This document shows, in pieces, positions 56,243 through 64,000 of a stretch of 64,000 nucleotides of DNA. Numbering within the stretch: the stretch's first letter is position 1; every line of letters starts with the position of its first letter. The notes beneath the pieces were generated by a model, which saw only the letters and a program-made list of their open reading frames with translations, was not told where the DNA came from and made no database searches. The position numbers and the translations under genes were made by a program. Origin of the DNA: Magnetospirillum molischianum DSM 120 (GTDB lineage Bacteria; Pseudomonadota; Alphaproteobacteria; Rhodospirillales; Magnetospirillaceae); assembly GCF_000294655.1 (NCBI RefSeq), contig NZ_CAHP01000009.1, positions 27,607-91,606 on the forward strand. Direction: 5' to 3'.

Positions 56243-56989
56243 TCAGCGGAAGTCGATATCCTCGTCCCGGATCAGCGCCTCGAATGCCGGACGGGCGAAC
56301 AGGAACCCCTGAACGAAGCGTATCCCGGCCTCTTTCAGCACGGCCAGTTCCTCGGGTCGCTCGACACCTTCCGCCACCACCTTGATCCCGAGATCGCGAC
56401 AAACCGACAGCATCGCCCGAAGGATAATCTGGCGCGTGCGGTCACGGTCGCAATTGCGCACAAGACCGATATCGATTTTGACGATATCGGGATGAATGTT
56501 CGCCAGTAAGTTTAGCCCGCTCGCTCCGGCCCCGAAATCGTCAAGGGCGACCAAGAAGCCCCGGCTGCGATAGTAATCGATGATTCGGGACAGGTGGGCA
56601 TGATCGGAAATGCTCTCGTCCTCGGTAATCTCGAAGGTAATCCGGTCGCAAGGAAAGCCAACCCGTTCGGCGGCGGCCAATGTGGCGCGGATGCAGGCGC
56701 TTGGCTCATAGACCGCATTCGGCATGAAATTGATATTGAGACGACGGTCCAGTTTCAGCCGCCCGGCCAGTTCGATCGCCCGCACCCGGCAAGCCTGATC
56801 GAAGGCATAGCGGGTTTCGGAAGTCACCCGCGACAGGATGCTGGCGGCGGACTGGTTCTCGGGACCGCGCACCAGCGCTTCATAGGCATGGATTCGCCGC
56901 AATTCCAGATCGATCACCGGCTGGAACGCCATGGTAAACGGCACGTCGAACGTAACGCCGTCGTTGCATCGTCCACATTGAGTGAGCAT
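56243..56989 (-). CDS. EAL domain protein, probable cyclic-di-GMP phosphodiesterase
   Basis: This 248-residue single-domain protein has the catalytic set intact: YEALVRG, NINFMPN, FEITEDES, DDFGAGASGL, DIVKIDIGL, EGVERPEE and FVQGFLF. It would hydrolyse c-di-GMP to pGpG. The short N-terminus has CGRCNDG, a possible metal pair. Start at 56989 chosen for GAGAGGAGAATCG before the ATG; the frame is open upstream. No sensor domain is attached. Confidence 0.9.
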   Translation of the reverse strand: MLTQCGRCNDGVTFDVPFTMAFQPVIDLELRRIHAYEALVRGPENQSAASILSRVTSETRYAFDQACRVRAIELAGRLKLDRRLNINFMPNAVYEPSACIRATLAAAERVGFPCDRITFEITEDESISDHAHLSRIIDYYRSRGFLVALDDFGAGASGLNLLANIHPDIVKIDIGLVRNCDRDRTRQIILRAMLSVCRDLGIKVVAEGVERPEELAVLKEAGIRFVQGFLFARPAFEALIRDEDIDFR

Positions 56990-57138
56990 CGATTCTCCTC
57001 TCTCTTTTTTCTCATCATCCTCCGGGGATCGAGGCAAGGTCAACGAACCCATGAAAGCCATTGGCGTTACATTTGAGGCAACCCGCTTTAAAGGATCGCT
57101 GGCGCACGGAGTCCGCATCGCTTACTCTTTTTCACATC

Positions 57139-57927
57139 ATGACGAATTCTCACGCTGATCTTCTTCCCGCCCTGGAGGATCTGGCCCGCCGGGCTGGGGC
57201 CGCCATCATGGACATCTATGCCGAGGATTTCGCGGTTCGGCACAAGGCGGATTCCTCGCCTGTGACTGAAGCCGACCTGCGCGCCGAAGCGATTATTCTG
57301 CCCGGCCTTGCCGCGCTGACCCCCGATTTCGTGATCGTCGCCGAGGAACAGGTGGCGGCAGGACGGGTGCCGGTGCTGAACGATCGCCCGTTCTGGCTGG
57401 TCGATCCACTGGATGGAACGAAGGAATTCGTCCGCCGCAACGGTGAATTCACCGTCAATATCGGCTTGATCGACAACGGGGTTCCGGTCGCGGGCGTCGT
57501 GCTGGCTCCGGCACTGGGAGTGTTGTGGTCGGGTGCGGCGGGACACGCATTCAGAGTTGAGGCCGATGGGCACCGCCATCAGATCGCCTGCCGTCCCCGC
57601 CCGGCCAGGGGGGCCCGAATCGTCACCAGTCGCTCACACAACCAGCCCGAGATGTTGACGCGCTGGATGGCTCCGTTCGAGGATGCGGTCCTCGACTTCG
57701 CCGGATCGTCGCTGAAGTTATGCCGGGTCGCCGAAGGCTCGGCCGACCTTTACCCCCGCTTCGGACCCACCTGCGAATGGGACATCGCCGCTGCTCACGC
57801 CGTACTGCGAGCGGCCGGGGGAGTGATCGAGACCTTCGACGGCGTTCCACTCGCCTATGCCAAGTTAGGATTCCTCAACCCCGATTTCGTCGCCCGTGGG
57901 TCCGAACCTATCCCTCATCGCGTGTAG
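57139..57927 (+). CDS. cysQ: 3'(2'),5'-bisphosphate nucleotidase
   Basis: This 262-residue inositol-monophosphatase-fold enzyme removes phosphate from PAP formed in sulfate assimilation. It shows VAEEQ, FWLVDPLDGTKEFVRRNGEFTVNI (metal-binding DPLDGT) and CEWDIAAAHAVLRAAGG. ATG at 57139 is chosen because family similarity begins there. It is divergent from the EAL gene. Confidence 0.92.
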   Translation: MTNSHADLLPALEDLARRAGAAIMDIYAEDFAVRHKADSSPVTEADLRAEAIILPGLAALTPDFVIVAEEQVAAGRVPVLNDRPFWLVDPLDGTKEFVRRNGEFTVNIGLIDNGVPVAGVVLAPALGVLWSGAAGHAFRVEADGHRHQIACRPRPARGARIVTSRSHNQPEMLTRWMAPFEDAVLDFAGSSLKLCRVAEGSADLYPRFGPTCEWDIAAAHAVLRAAGGVIETFDGVPLAYAKLGFLNPDFVARGSEPIPHRV

Positions 57928-57989
57928 ACTGAACGGGTAGGCACGCACCAAGGCTCCGCTCAAAATTCTTGCATTTATCCCGCAAAAGA

Positions 57990-58172
57990 GCCATTCTTAA
58001 AGGGTGAGCGGCGTAACCGCCCACCCTTTAGCCGCCGTAGTTCACTTACGGTGACTTGGCTAGGACTCGCAACCCAGAGTGGTTGTGGCGTACTCTGGTC
58101 CGCCCATCGGGGATCCTGCCAGCTCTTCACGGAGGAAGACCGTCGGGCACGACCGGCGGTCTTTTCGTTTCC
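57990..58172 (+). ncRNA. candidate structured small RNA ending in a terminator
   Basis: Between cysQ and the GNAT gene there are successive hairpins. AAAGGGTG...CACCCTTT (about 57998-58029) has GCGG/CCGC inside it. Then come CCGTA...TACGG within AGCC...GGCT (about 58031-58062), and CCAGAGT...ACTCTGG (about 58075-58099). Last is AAGACCG...CGGTCTT followed by TTCGTTTCC (about 58136-58172). The last has terminator form, yet no gene ends just upstream. TTGCAT at about 57971 is a possible -35. I cannot match it to a known RNA family. Confidence 0.3.
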
Positions 58173-58223
58173 CCCCTTTCCTTCGCTCTCCCCTGCCCCC
58201 ATCTGTGGTTCAGCCCCTTCACC

Positions 58224-58817
58224 ATGATTGGGACGGCCATGCTGATCCGCCGCCTTCCACCGCACGAACGGTCGTCCTATGCCGACCATCTGAAACGGCT
58301 GTGCTCCGATGACCGCCACCTCCGCTTTGCCCGCGCCGGAGTCAGCGATGAATGGCTGGACTCCTATGTCGCCACCATCCCCGAAGATGGCCTGATCCTT
58401 GTCGGCATGCAGCGTAACCAAGTGATTGCCGCAGCCCATGTTGCCTTTGACAGCGACAACGGCGTTGCCGAAGTCGGCCTCAGCGTCGATGCGGAACATC
58501 GCTCGGGCGGGTTGGGATCTGAATTGCTCAATCAGGCGGTCGTGTTCGCCCGGAACCGTCGCGCCGAACGGCTTTACACCCTGTGCCTGTCCGACAATCG
58601 GTCGATGGTGGCGCTGGCCCGCCGTGCTGGGATGGATATTCAGTTCTCTCAGGGCGAGGCAGAAGCGCATCTGCCGCTGCCGCCGCCTGACCCGCTGACG
58701 GTATCCCAGGAAATGTCGGCGGGTCTGTTCGCGGTATTCCGCGATTGGGCCGAATTGTTCGACCGCTATGGCTCGCTGGCAAGCGAATTGGCATCGGGAG
58801 GACGTGCGAAGAGGTAG
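58224..58817 (+). CDS. GNAT family N-acetyltransferase
   Basis: This 197-residue protein begins MIGTAMLIRRLPPHERSSY. It has a GNAT core with AEVGLSVDAEHRSGGLGSELLNQAV (acetyl-CoA loop in the R..G.G form, here RSGGLG) and RRAERLYTLCLSDNRSMVALARRAGM. The C-terminal ~60 residues are specific. The substrate is unknown. Start chosen by where the fold begins. Confidence 0.85.
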   Translation: MIGTAMLIRRLPPHERSSYADHLKRLCSDDRHLRFARAGVSDEWLDSYVATIPEDGLILVGMQRNQVIAAAHVAFDSDNGVAEVGLSVDAEHRSGGLGSELLNQAVVFARNRRAERLYTLCLSDNRSMVALARRAGMDIQFSQGEAEAHLPLPPPDPLTVSQEMSAGLFAVFRDWAELFDRYGSLASELASGGRAKR

Positions 58818-58853
58818 GATTCTGCGGTCGGTCTGCGCTATACCCAAACGGCC

Positions 58854-59816
58854 ATGTCCGACGCTCTCCCCCCCCTGCCCATCCCGCCCGACCGTCTGGC
58901 CAAAGCCACGCATATACTGGCTGAGAACGGTCTCGTCGCCTTTCCCACCGAAACGGTCTATGGCCTTGGCGGCGACGCCACCAGCGACATTGCCGTCGCC
59001 GCGATCTTCGCCGCCAAGGGCCGCCCCAGCTTCAACCCGCTGATCGCCCATGTCGATTCGGTCGAAGCCGCCACCGCCCTGGTCGAGTTCGGCCCGCTGG
59101 CCCTGGCCCTGGCCGCCCGGTTCTGGCCCGGTCCGCTCACTATGGTGCTGCCTCGACACCCCAATTCGCCGGTCTCTCTGCTCGCCACCGCCGGGTTGGA
59201 CAGTATCGCCGTGCGAATGCCCGACCATCCAATTGCGCTGGCCCTGCTCCAGGCATTCGGCCGTCCATTGGCGGCACCGTCGGCGAACCGCTCTGGTGCG
59301 GTCAGCCCGACCACGGCGGCCCATGTCGCGCAATCGCTGGGAGATCGGGTTGGGATGATCCTGGATGGCGGCCCGTGCCGGGTCGGCGTCGAGTCAACCG
59401 TGCTGGATCTCACCGGCCCTTCGCCCCTGTTGCTGCGTCCGGGCGGCATATCACAAGAGGCTCTGACGGAAATCCTGGGAGTACGGCCCGAACGGCCTCA
59501 TCCTGAAATCGGCGCGGTAACCGCCCCCCGCGCACCGGGCATGTTGTCCAGCCACTATGCCCCATCGCTGCCGGTTCGGCTGGAAGCCGCCGCCGCTGCT
59601 CCAGGCGAAGCGTTGCTAGGCTTTGGCCCCGGCGAGGCGACCCTGAACCTGTCGCCCGGCGGCGATCCGACCGAGGCTGCCGCCAATCTGTTTTCGATGC
59701 TGCGCGCCCTCGACCGCCCCGATTTTTCAGGCATTGCCGTCCGACCGATCCCCGATGCCGGACTAGGCTTGGCGATCAACGACCGTCTGCGCCGGGCGGC
59801 GGCCCCTAGAGGATAA
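58854..59816 (+). CDS. tsaC: L-threonylcarbamoyladenylate synthase (Sua5/TsaC)
   Basis: This 320-residue protein makes the adenylate used for t6A37 of tRNA. It has VAFPTETVYGLGGDA, KGRPSFNPLIAHV, WPGPLTMVLPR and APSANRSG (active-site KR..S.N). A C-terminal Sua5 domain (from about 215) follows, so it is the two-domain Sua5 type. It starts 36 bases after the GNAT gene and five before the dehydrogenase gene. Confidence 0.94.
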   Translation: MSDALPPLPIPPDRLAKATHILAENGLVAFPTETVYGLGGDATSDIAVAAIFAAKGRPSFNPLIAHVDSVEAATALVEFGPLALALAARFWPGPLTMVLPRHPNSPVSLLATAGLDSIAVRMPDHPIALALLQAFGRPLAAPSANRSGAVSPTTAAHVAQSLGDRVGMILDGGPCRVGVESTVLDLTGPSPLLLRPGGISQEALTEILGVRPERPHPEIGAVTAPRAPGMLSSHYAPSLPVRLEAAAAAPGEALLGFGPGEATLNLSPGGDPTEAAANLFSMLRALDRPDFSGIAVRPIPDAGLGLAINDRLRRAAAPRG

Positions 59817-59821
59817 TTGCG

Positions 59822-61231
59822 ATGACGACTCCTCTCGAAGGACTGGCGACGATCGTCGGTCCAGGCAACATGTTGACCGATCCAACCGACATGGCCCCCT
59901 ATCTGATCGAAGAGCGCGGCCTCTACCGCAGTTCGGCCCAGGCGGTGGTGCGTCCCGGCTCGACCGCCGAAGTCGCCGCTGTGGTCCAGATCTGCGCCGA
60001 AGCCAAAATCGCGATGGTCCCCCAGGGAGGCCGCACCGGACTGTGCGGTGGCGCGGTTCCGGCCGGACTCGACCGGGCGATCGTGATCGCGACGGAACGA
60101 ATGGATCGTATCCGGGTTCTCGATCCGGTCGATTTCACCATGACCGTCGAAGCAGGCTGCGTTCTGGCGTCACTCCAGGCAGCAGCGGACGAGGCCGGGT
60201 GCCTGTTTCCGCTGTCGTTGGCGGCCGAAGGATCGTGCCGGATCGGGGGCAACATCGCCACCAATGCGGGCGGCACCAACGTCCTGCGTTATGGCTCGAC
60301 CCGCGATCTGGTGCTGGGACTCGAAATCGTGCTGCCCGACGGACGGGTGTGGAACGGCCTTAAGTCGTTGCGCAAAGACAATACAGGCTATGCACTGAAC
60401 CAATTGTTCATCGGCTCGGAGGGGACACTGGGGATCGTCACCGCCGCCGTCCTGAAGCTGTACCCCCGCCCTACCGAGCGCCAGACCGCGTTGATCGGCC
60501 TCCCCGACTCCCAGGCGGCGCTGACCCTGCTGGGACAAGCGAGACGGGCCAGCGGTGACGCCGTTACCGCCTGCGAACTGATGTCACGGTTAGCCCTCGA
60601 TCTGGCGGTGCGGCATATCCCCGGCTTGCGCGACCCGCTGGGAACGCCGTCGCCGTGGGTGCTGTTGCTGGAATTGTCGTCGTCGCGGCCGGGCGGGCTG
60701 CGCGAAGCGCTGGAATCCGTGCTGTCACAAGCGCTGGAAGACGGAACCGCCCAAGACGCGGTTCTGGCCGAAAGCGGCACGCAGCGTCAGGCCCTGTGGC
60801 GGCTGCGCGAATCAATCCCCGAAGCCCAAAAGCACGAAGGCGGCAGCATCAAACACGACATCTCGGTCTCGACCTCGCGCGTACCCGAACTGATCGAGCG
60901 CGCCAGTGCGGCAGTGGCGGACGCCCTGCCCGGCGCGCGTCCGGTGGCGTTCGGTCATATCGGTGACGGAAACATCCATTTCAACGTGTCCCAGCCGGAA
61001 GGAGCCGACAAGAACGCTTTTCTCGACGAATGGCCCCGTCTCAACCGGGTCGTCCACGATATCGTCATGGGGATGGGCGGTTCGATCTCGGCCGAACACG
61101 GCATCGGCCGACTGAAAGCCGCCGAACTGGCTCGGATCAAGCCAGACTTGGACATCGAGCTGATGCGGAGGATCAAAACAGCGTTCGACCCGGACGGACT
61201 GATGAATCCTGGAGCAGTACTTATCCCCTAA
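59822..61231 (+). CDS. FAD-linked 2-hydroxyacid dehydrogenase (GlcD / D-2-hydroxyglutarate type)
   Basis: This 469-residue protein has an FAD-binding_4 domain (MVPQGGRTGLCGGAVPAG, RIGGNIATNAGGTNVLRYG) and a C-terminal FAD-oxidase domain with AFGHIGDGNIHFNVSQP and SAEHGIGRLKAAEL. These are the blocks of D-lactate, glycolate-subunit or D-2-hydroxyglutarate dehydrogenases. The exact substrate cannot be told here. It is probably cotranscribed with tsaC. Confidence 0.9.
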   Translation: MTTPLEGLATIVGPGNMLTDPTDMAPYLIEERGLYRSSAQAVVRPGSTAEVAAVVQICAEAKIAMVPQGGRTGLCGGAVPAGLDRAIVIATERMDRIRVLDPVDFTMTVEAGCVLASLQAAADEAGCLFPLSLAAEGSCRIGGNIATNAGGTNVLRYGSTRDLVLGLEIVLPDGRVWNGLKSLRKDNTGYALNQLFIGSEGTLGIVTAAVLKLYPRPTERQTALIGLPDSQAALTLLGQARRASGDAVTACELMSRLALDLAVRHIPGLRDPLGTPSPWVLLLELSSSRPGGLREALESVLSQALEDGTAQDAVLAESGTQRQALWRLRESIPEAQKHEGGSIKHDISVSTSRVPELIERASAAVADALPGARPVAFGHIGDGNIHFNVSQPEGADKNAFLDEWPRLNRVVHDIVMGMGGSISAEHGIGRLKAAELARIKPDLDIELMRRIKTAFDPDGLMNPGAVLIP

Positions 61232-61321
61232 CAAAAGGGATAACACACACCCTACGCTATAGAAATTTCAGCAGTTTGCGCTATATCTTTAGTCGAAATC
61301 CTCTCCCAGGGGGTGCCCGAC

Positions 61322-62161
61322 ATGCGCAGACGATCGCTGATGGGATTCATGATGGCGGCAGCGATGGCGGCAACGCTGACACCCGCCACGGTCCGTGCCG
61401 AGGAAACGCTGCGGATCGGCGTGGTTCCCCACACCAGCGCCCGAGTAGTGCTGGAAATGTACCAGCCCCTTCGCGAACAGTTAGAGGCCGAACTGGGCCA
61501 CAAGGTTGAGATTCAGACAGCGCCTGATTTCTCATCCTTCGCCCGACGCGCTCTGGATCGTGAATACGACATCGCAATCACCACCGGCCATCAAGCCCGA
61601 CTGCTTCAGCAGGATGCGGGCTACCTGCCGCTGGTCACCTACGAAGCGGAGTTTCGAGCGGTGATGGTGGTGGCGGAATTGTCTCCGATCAGACGGCCGG
61701 AAAATCTGACCGGCAAGACGATAATCGGGCTGGGTCCGACCTCGTTGGTGACACAATGGGGGCAACACTGGATCGCCGAACACGGCATCGCCGATATCCA
61801 GACCCGCTATGTCAGTGCCGCCGACAGCGTGGCCCAATTGCTGCTGACCGACGAAGCCGCCATCGGGTTGATGTCCAACGCCAATTTCCATCGGCTCGCC
61901 CCGGACGTTCAGGCCCGGCTGCGCCTGTTTGCCCGCTCCGAGCCGATGCTGGGCCGGGTCTACATGCTAAACGGTGCCCTGGCCGATCATCGGGCCAAGA
62001 TCCTGGCCGCGTTGCATGCCTTCGCCGCGTCTCCTGCGGGAAAGAGCTACTTCAACGGCACCAGCCTGATCGGCTACCGCCTCGTCACCCCCCAGGAACT
62101 GGCGGCGATGGACCCCTTCGCCCTCGAAGTCCGCAATATGCTGGCGACGGAGAAACCATGA
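61322..62161 (+). CDS. PhnD-like periplasmic phosphate/phosphonate-type binding protein
   Basis: This ~279-residue protein has a signal peptide (SLMGFMMAAAMAATLTPATVRA, cleaved after VRA). The PhnD-type core has LRIGVVPHTSARVVLEMYQPL, DYDIAITTGHQARLL-like region and GLGPTSLVTQWG. Start at 61322 (ATG after AGGGGG) is preferred over the GTG three codons earlier. Its stop overlaps the next start (ATGA), so it is coupled to a sensor protein rather than to permease genes. It is likely a ligand receptor for signalling, not import. Confidence 0.85.
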   Translation: MRRRSLMGFMMAAAMAATLTPATVRAEETLRIGVVPHTSARVVLEMYQPLREQLEAELGHKVEIQTAPDFSSFARRALDREYDIAITTGHQARLLQQDAGYLPLVTYEAEFRAVMVVAELSPIRRPENLTGKTIIGLGPTSLVTQWGQHWIAEHGIADIQTRYVSAADSVAQLLLTDEAAIGLMSNANFHRLAPDVQARLRLFARSEPMLGRVYMLNGALADHRAKILAALHAFAASPAGKSYFNGTSLIGYRLVTPQELAAMDPFALEVRNMLATEKP

Positions 62162-64000
62162 TCTGGCCATTTCGTATTCGTACCGTCCGCGCCCGCTTGC
62201 TGATTGCCGCCATCCTGGTTGAAACGGTGATGCTGACTCTGATGGTTGGCAACGGATTGCGGGTGCTGTCCTCAAGTCTTGAGACCCAGGCCGAGACCCA
62301 GGCTGAACAATTGGTGCCGGTGCTTCAGGCGGCACTGATCACGCCCCTTGCCCAGCGTGACCATGCCACCGTCCAGGCGATTCTAGACGAAAGCCGGATT
62401 TCGAATGCCCTCGATTATCTTGCGGTCGAAGACGTGCGCGGCCGTGTCATCGCGATCAGCGGATGGGATAAGGCGCGTTCCCTGCCTGCGGTCGATCCAC
62501 AGATTTCCTTTAGCGAGAAAGCGCCGGGGATTCACCGCTTCGACGTTGACGCTCCGATCGGTTTGTTGGGGCAGGATCTGGGCCGACTGCAATTTGGGCT
62601 GAACCTCGACCAGCAGGTCGCGGCTCTGCATACCCAGTTTTCGCAAAGTCTGGCGATTGCCGCCGCCGAGATCGCACTTTCTGCCGCCCTGCTGACCGCG
62701 ATCGGGATCTGGCTGACCCGTCATCTGACCGCTTTCACCCGCATGAGCAAGGCAGTCGGCAAAGGCGATTACACCTCGGTCGAGATGACCGAGGGAGAAG
62801 ACGATATCGGCCAATTAGGCTATGCCTTCAACGCGATGTCGCGCGCCGTGCGCGAGCGTGTCGAAGATCTGACCGTTGCGATCCGTCGCCGCGAGGACGT
62901 CGAAAATGAATTGCGCACCAGCGAAGCTCGTTTCCGTGATCTCGCCGCATCGGCATCGGACTGGTTCTGGGAATCCGACGATCAAGGCCGCCTGACCTAT
63001 GCCTCGGATCTGATCGCGTCGGTACTGGGGGTAACTCCGGCGGCGGTGATCGGCCTCAGTTGGTTCGATCTCGGCCTCAACGACCTGCCCGAACACGCTA
63101 ATCAATATCGTCAAGACCTTGCCGATCATGCCCCTTTCCGCGATCTGACGATCAATATCGGCCCACCGGGCGGAAAAGATTTCCGCACCGTGCGGATCAG
63201 CGGCACCCCGGTATTCGACGCCGATGGCCGCTTCGCTGGCTATCGCGGCGTCGGGGCCGACATCACGCGAGAGGCCCAGGCCGAATTCCGCGCCCAGCGC
63301 GCCCAGCAACAACTTGTCGATGCGCTGGAGAGTCTGGCTGACGCGATCGCGGTCTATGATTCCAACGATCATCTGGTGATTAGCAACGCTGCTTATCGCG
63401 GCTTGTTGAAGATCGACCAGGAAACGGCGGAAGGCGACGTAACCTTCCGCGACGTCATCACTTATGCCTACGATCACCGCTTGTTCAACATCGGCGGGCG
63501 GAGTTTCGATACCTGGATCGACGACCGGGTTCACCGCCACCGCGATGCCAACGGCGAGGCATTTATCATCCAGACCAACGATGGCCGCTGGTTCCAGAGC
63601 CGTGAATTTCCGACACGCGAGGGCGGCGTGGTTTCTGTTCGCACCGATATCACCGAGTTGAAGCGGCGCGAGGAGGCTGGGTGTCGGCGATACCTCTACA
63701 GTTCCTCGGCCTGCGTCTATGCCAGCGAGAAACAGGACGCTCCCGACGTTCCCGCCCTGAAAGAAGCCGACGCCTATCCCGCCATGCCCGAGGATGGTTA
63801 CGGATGGGAAAAGCTGTTCAGCGAACGCATGTGCCGCCATTTCTCGGAAGATTATGGTTTAGATACCCGCATCGTGCGCCTGCATAACGTCTATGGTCCG
63901 CTCGGCACTTATGACGGCGGGCGGGAAAAGGCACCGGCCGCTATTTCCCGCAAAGTGCTTGAGGCAAAGCTGTCCGGTAACCACGCTATCGAGATTTGGG
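62158..64000 (+). CDS. PAS sensor protein, frame continuing into a sugar-nucleotide epimerase tail (chimera; 3' end outside window)
   Basis: The frame is open from the ATG at 62158 to the end of the window (614 codons). Transmembrane helix 1 is at about residues 12-36, then a periplasmic domain, helix 2 at about 164-186, HAMP (about 187-240) and PAS 1 (about 254-370: RFRDLAASASDWFWES). PAS 2 (about 384-505) ends VRTDITELKRREEA. From residue about 507 (63676) the sequence changes to an extended-SDR epimerase: RRYLYSSSACVY, EDGYGWEKLFSERMCRHF and HNVYGPLGTYDGGREKAP. A kinase or cyclase output domain would be expected instead. It is coupled to the PhnD-like gene. Confidence 0.8.
   Translation, partial: MIWPFRIRTVRARLLIAAILVETVMLTLMVGNGLRVLSSSLETQAETQAEQLVPVLQAALITPLAQRDHATVQAILDESRISNALDYLAVEDVRGRVIAISGWDKARSLPAVDPQISFSEKAPGIHRFDVDAPIGLLGQDLGRLQFGLNLDQQVAALHTQFSQSLAIAAAEIALSAALLTAIGIWLTRHLTAFTRMSKAVGKGDYTSVEMTEGEDDIGQLGYAFNAMSRAVRERVEDLTVAIRRREDVENELRTSEARFRDLAASASDWFWESDDQGRLTYASDLIASVLGVTPAAVIGLSWFDLGLNDLPEHANQYRQDLADHAPFRDLTINIGPPGGKDFRTVRISGTPVFDADGRFAGYRGVGADITREAQAEFRAQRAQQQLVDALESLADAIAVYDSNDHLVISNAAYRGLLKIDQETAEGDVTFRDVITYAYDHRLFNIGGRSFDTWIDDRVHRHRDANGEAFIIQTNDGRWFQSREFPTREGGVVSVRTDITELKRREEAGCRRYLYSSSACVYASEKQDAPDVPALKEADAYPAMPEDGYGWEKLFSERMCRHFSEDYGLDTRIVRLHNVYGPLGTYDGGREKAPAAISRKVLEAKLSGNHAIEIW
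63676..64000 (+). other. C-terminal part of an NAD-dependent epimerase (GDP-mannose 3,5-epimerase-like), joined in frame to the sensor
   Basis: About 108 residues: SSSACVY (catalytic Ser region), then AYPAMPEDGYGWEK with the YxxxK catalytic pair. RIVRLHNVYGPLGTYDGGREKAPAA and EIW at the edge follow. This resembles the middle of GDP-mannose 3,5-epimerase and related SDR proteins. The Rossmann N-terminus (GGxGxxG) is missing, because the preceding sequence is the PAS sensor. Confidence 0.8.

Noticed and set aside
61232..61321. Riboswitch in the leader of the PhnD-like gene
   Set aside because: Only a small CCCTAACAAAAGGG hairpin is visible, which is more likely the end of the preceding gene.

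Overview
The window is GC-rich (roughly 60-65 % by eye) and reads as a chromosome segment of an alphaproteobacterium of the Rhodospirillales, most like Magnetospirillum or Phaeospirillum. That placement is an inference. It rests on the alphaproteobacterial order DUF2066-PerM-HdaA opposite purM, a class II (B12) ribonucleotide reductase, single-chain PFOR (NifJ), KorAB, PaaK, a hemerythrin-receiver fusion and FeoABC. There is no rRNA operon and one tRNA.

Layout. 1-5.5 kb: the end of a flavoprotein gene, phenylacetate-CoA ligase, an orphan PadD/DmsC-like membrane anchor, propionyl-CoA synthetase and a DUF465 protein. 5.6-8 kb: a UbiX-type flavin prenyltransferase, a lone Xre/MbcA/ParS-type antitoxin, an Rmf/CrpP-like protein and a transglutaminase-like protein. 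8-11.4 kb: feoABC, divergent from a cytochrome c'-like gene. 11.5-18.7 kb: polA, a zf-CHCC protein, an orphan ABC ATPase, glgA-glk and a DUF4337 protein. 18.9-22.6 kb: YciI, EVE, acs and an alpha/beta hydrolase. 22.7-25.9 kb: korAB divergent from a 2[4Fe-4S] ferredoxin. 26-32 kb: hemerythrin-receiver protein, ilvD, HAD dehalogenase and lytic transglycosylase. 32-42.9 kb: nifJ, an EpmC-like protein, murA, rarD and nrdJ, the last behind tandem NrdR-type boxes. 43-46.5 kb: an AT-richer accessory segment at tRNA-Thr(CGT), with small membrane proteins, a repeat cluster, a frameshifted gene and an AlpA-type regulator. 46.6-57 kb: orphan cysA, hdaA-perM-DUF2066, purM, miaA, ilvIH and an EAL protein. 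57-64 kb: cysQ, a GNAT protein, tsaC, a GlcD-like dehydrogenase, and a PhnD-like binding protein followed by a PAS sensor whose frame runs directly into the C-terminal part of a sugar-nucleotide epimerase.

The metabolic genes suggest growth on organic acids and aromatics at low oxygen. Acs and PrpE activate acetate and propionate, and PaaK activates phenylacetate. NifJ and KorAB would reduce ferredoxin, and the neighbouring 2[4Fe-4S] ferredoxin is a plausible partner. FeoABC imports Fe(II), and NrdJ makes deoxynucleotides without oxygen. Most genes are standard housekeeping. The most unusual items are the sensor-epimerase chimera at the right edge, the tRNA-Thr segment with its 38-residue membrane protein gene, the EpmC-like protein and the PadD-like orphan anchor.
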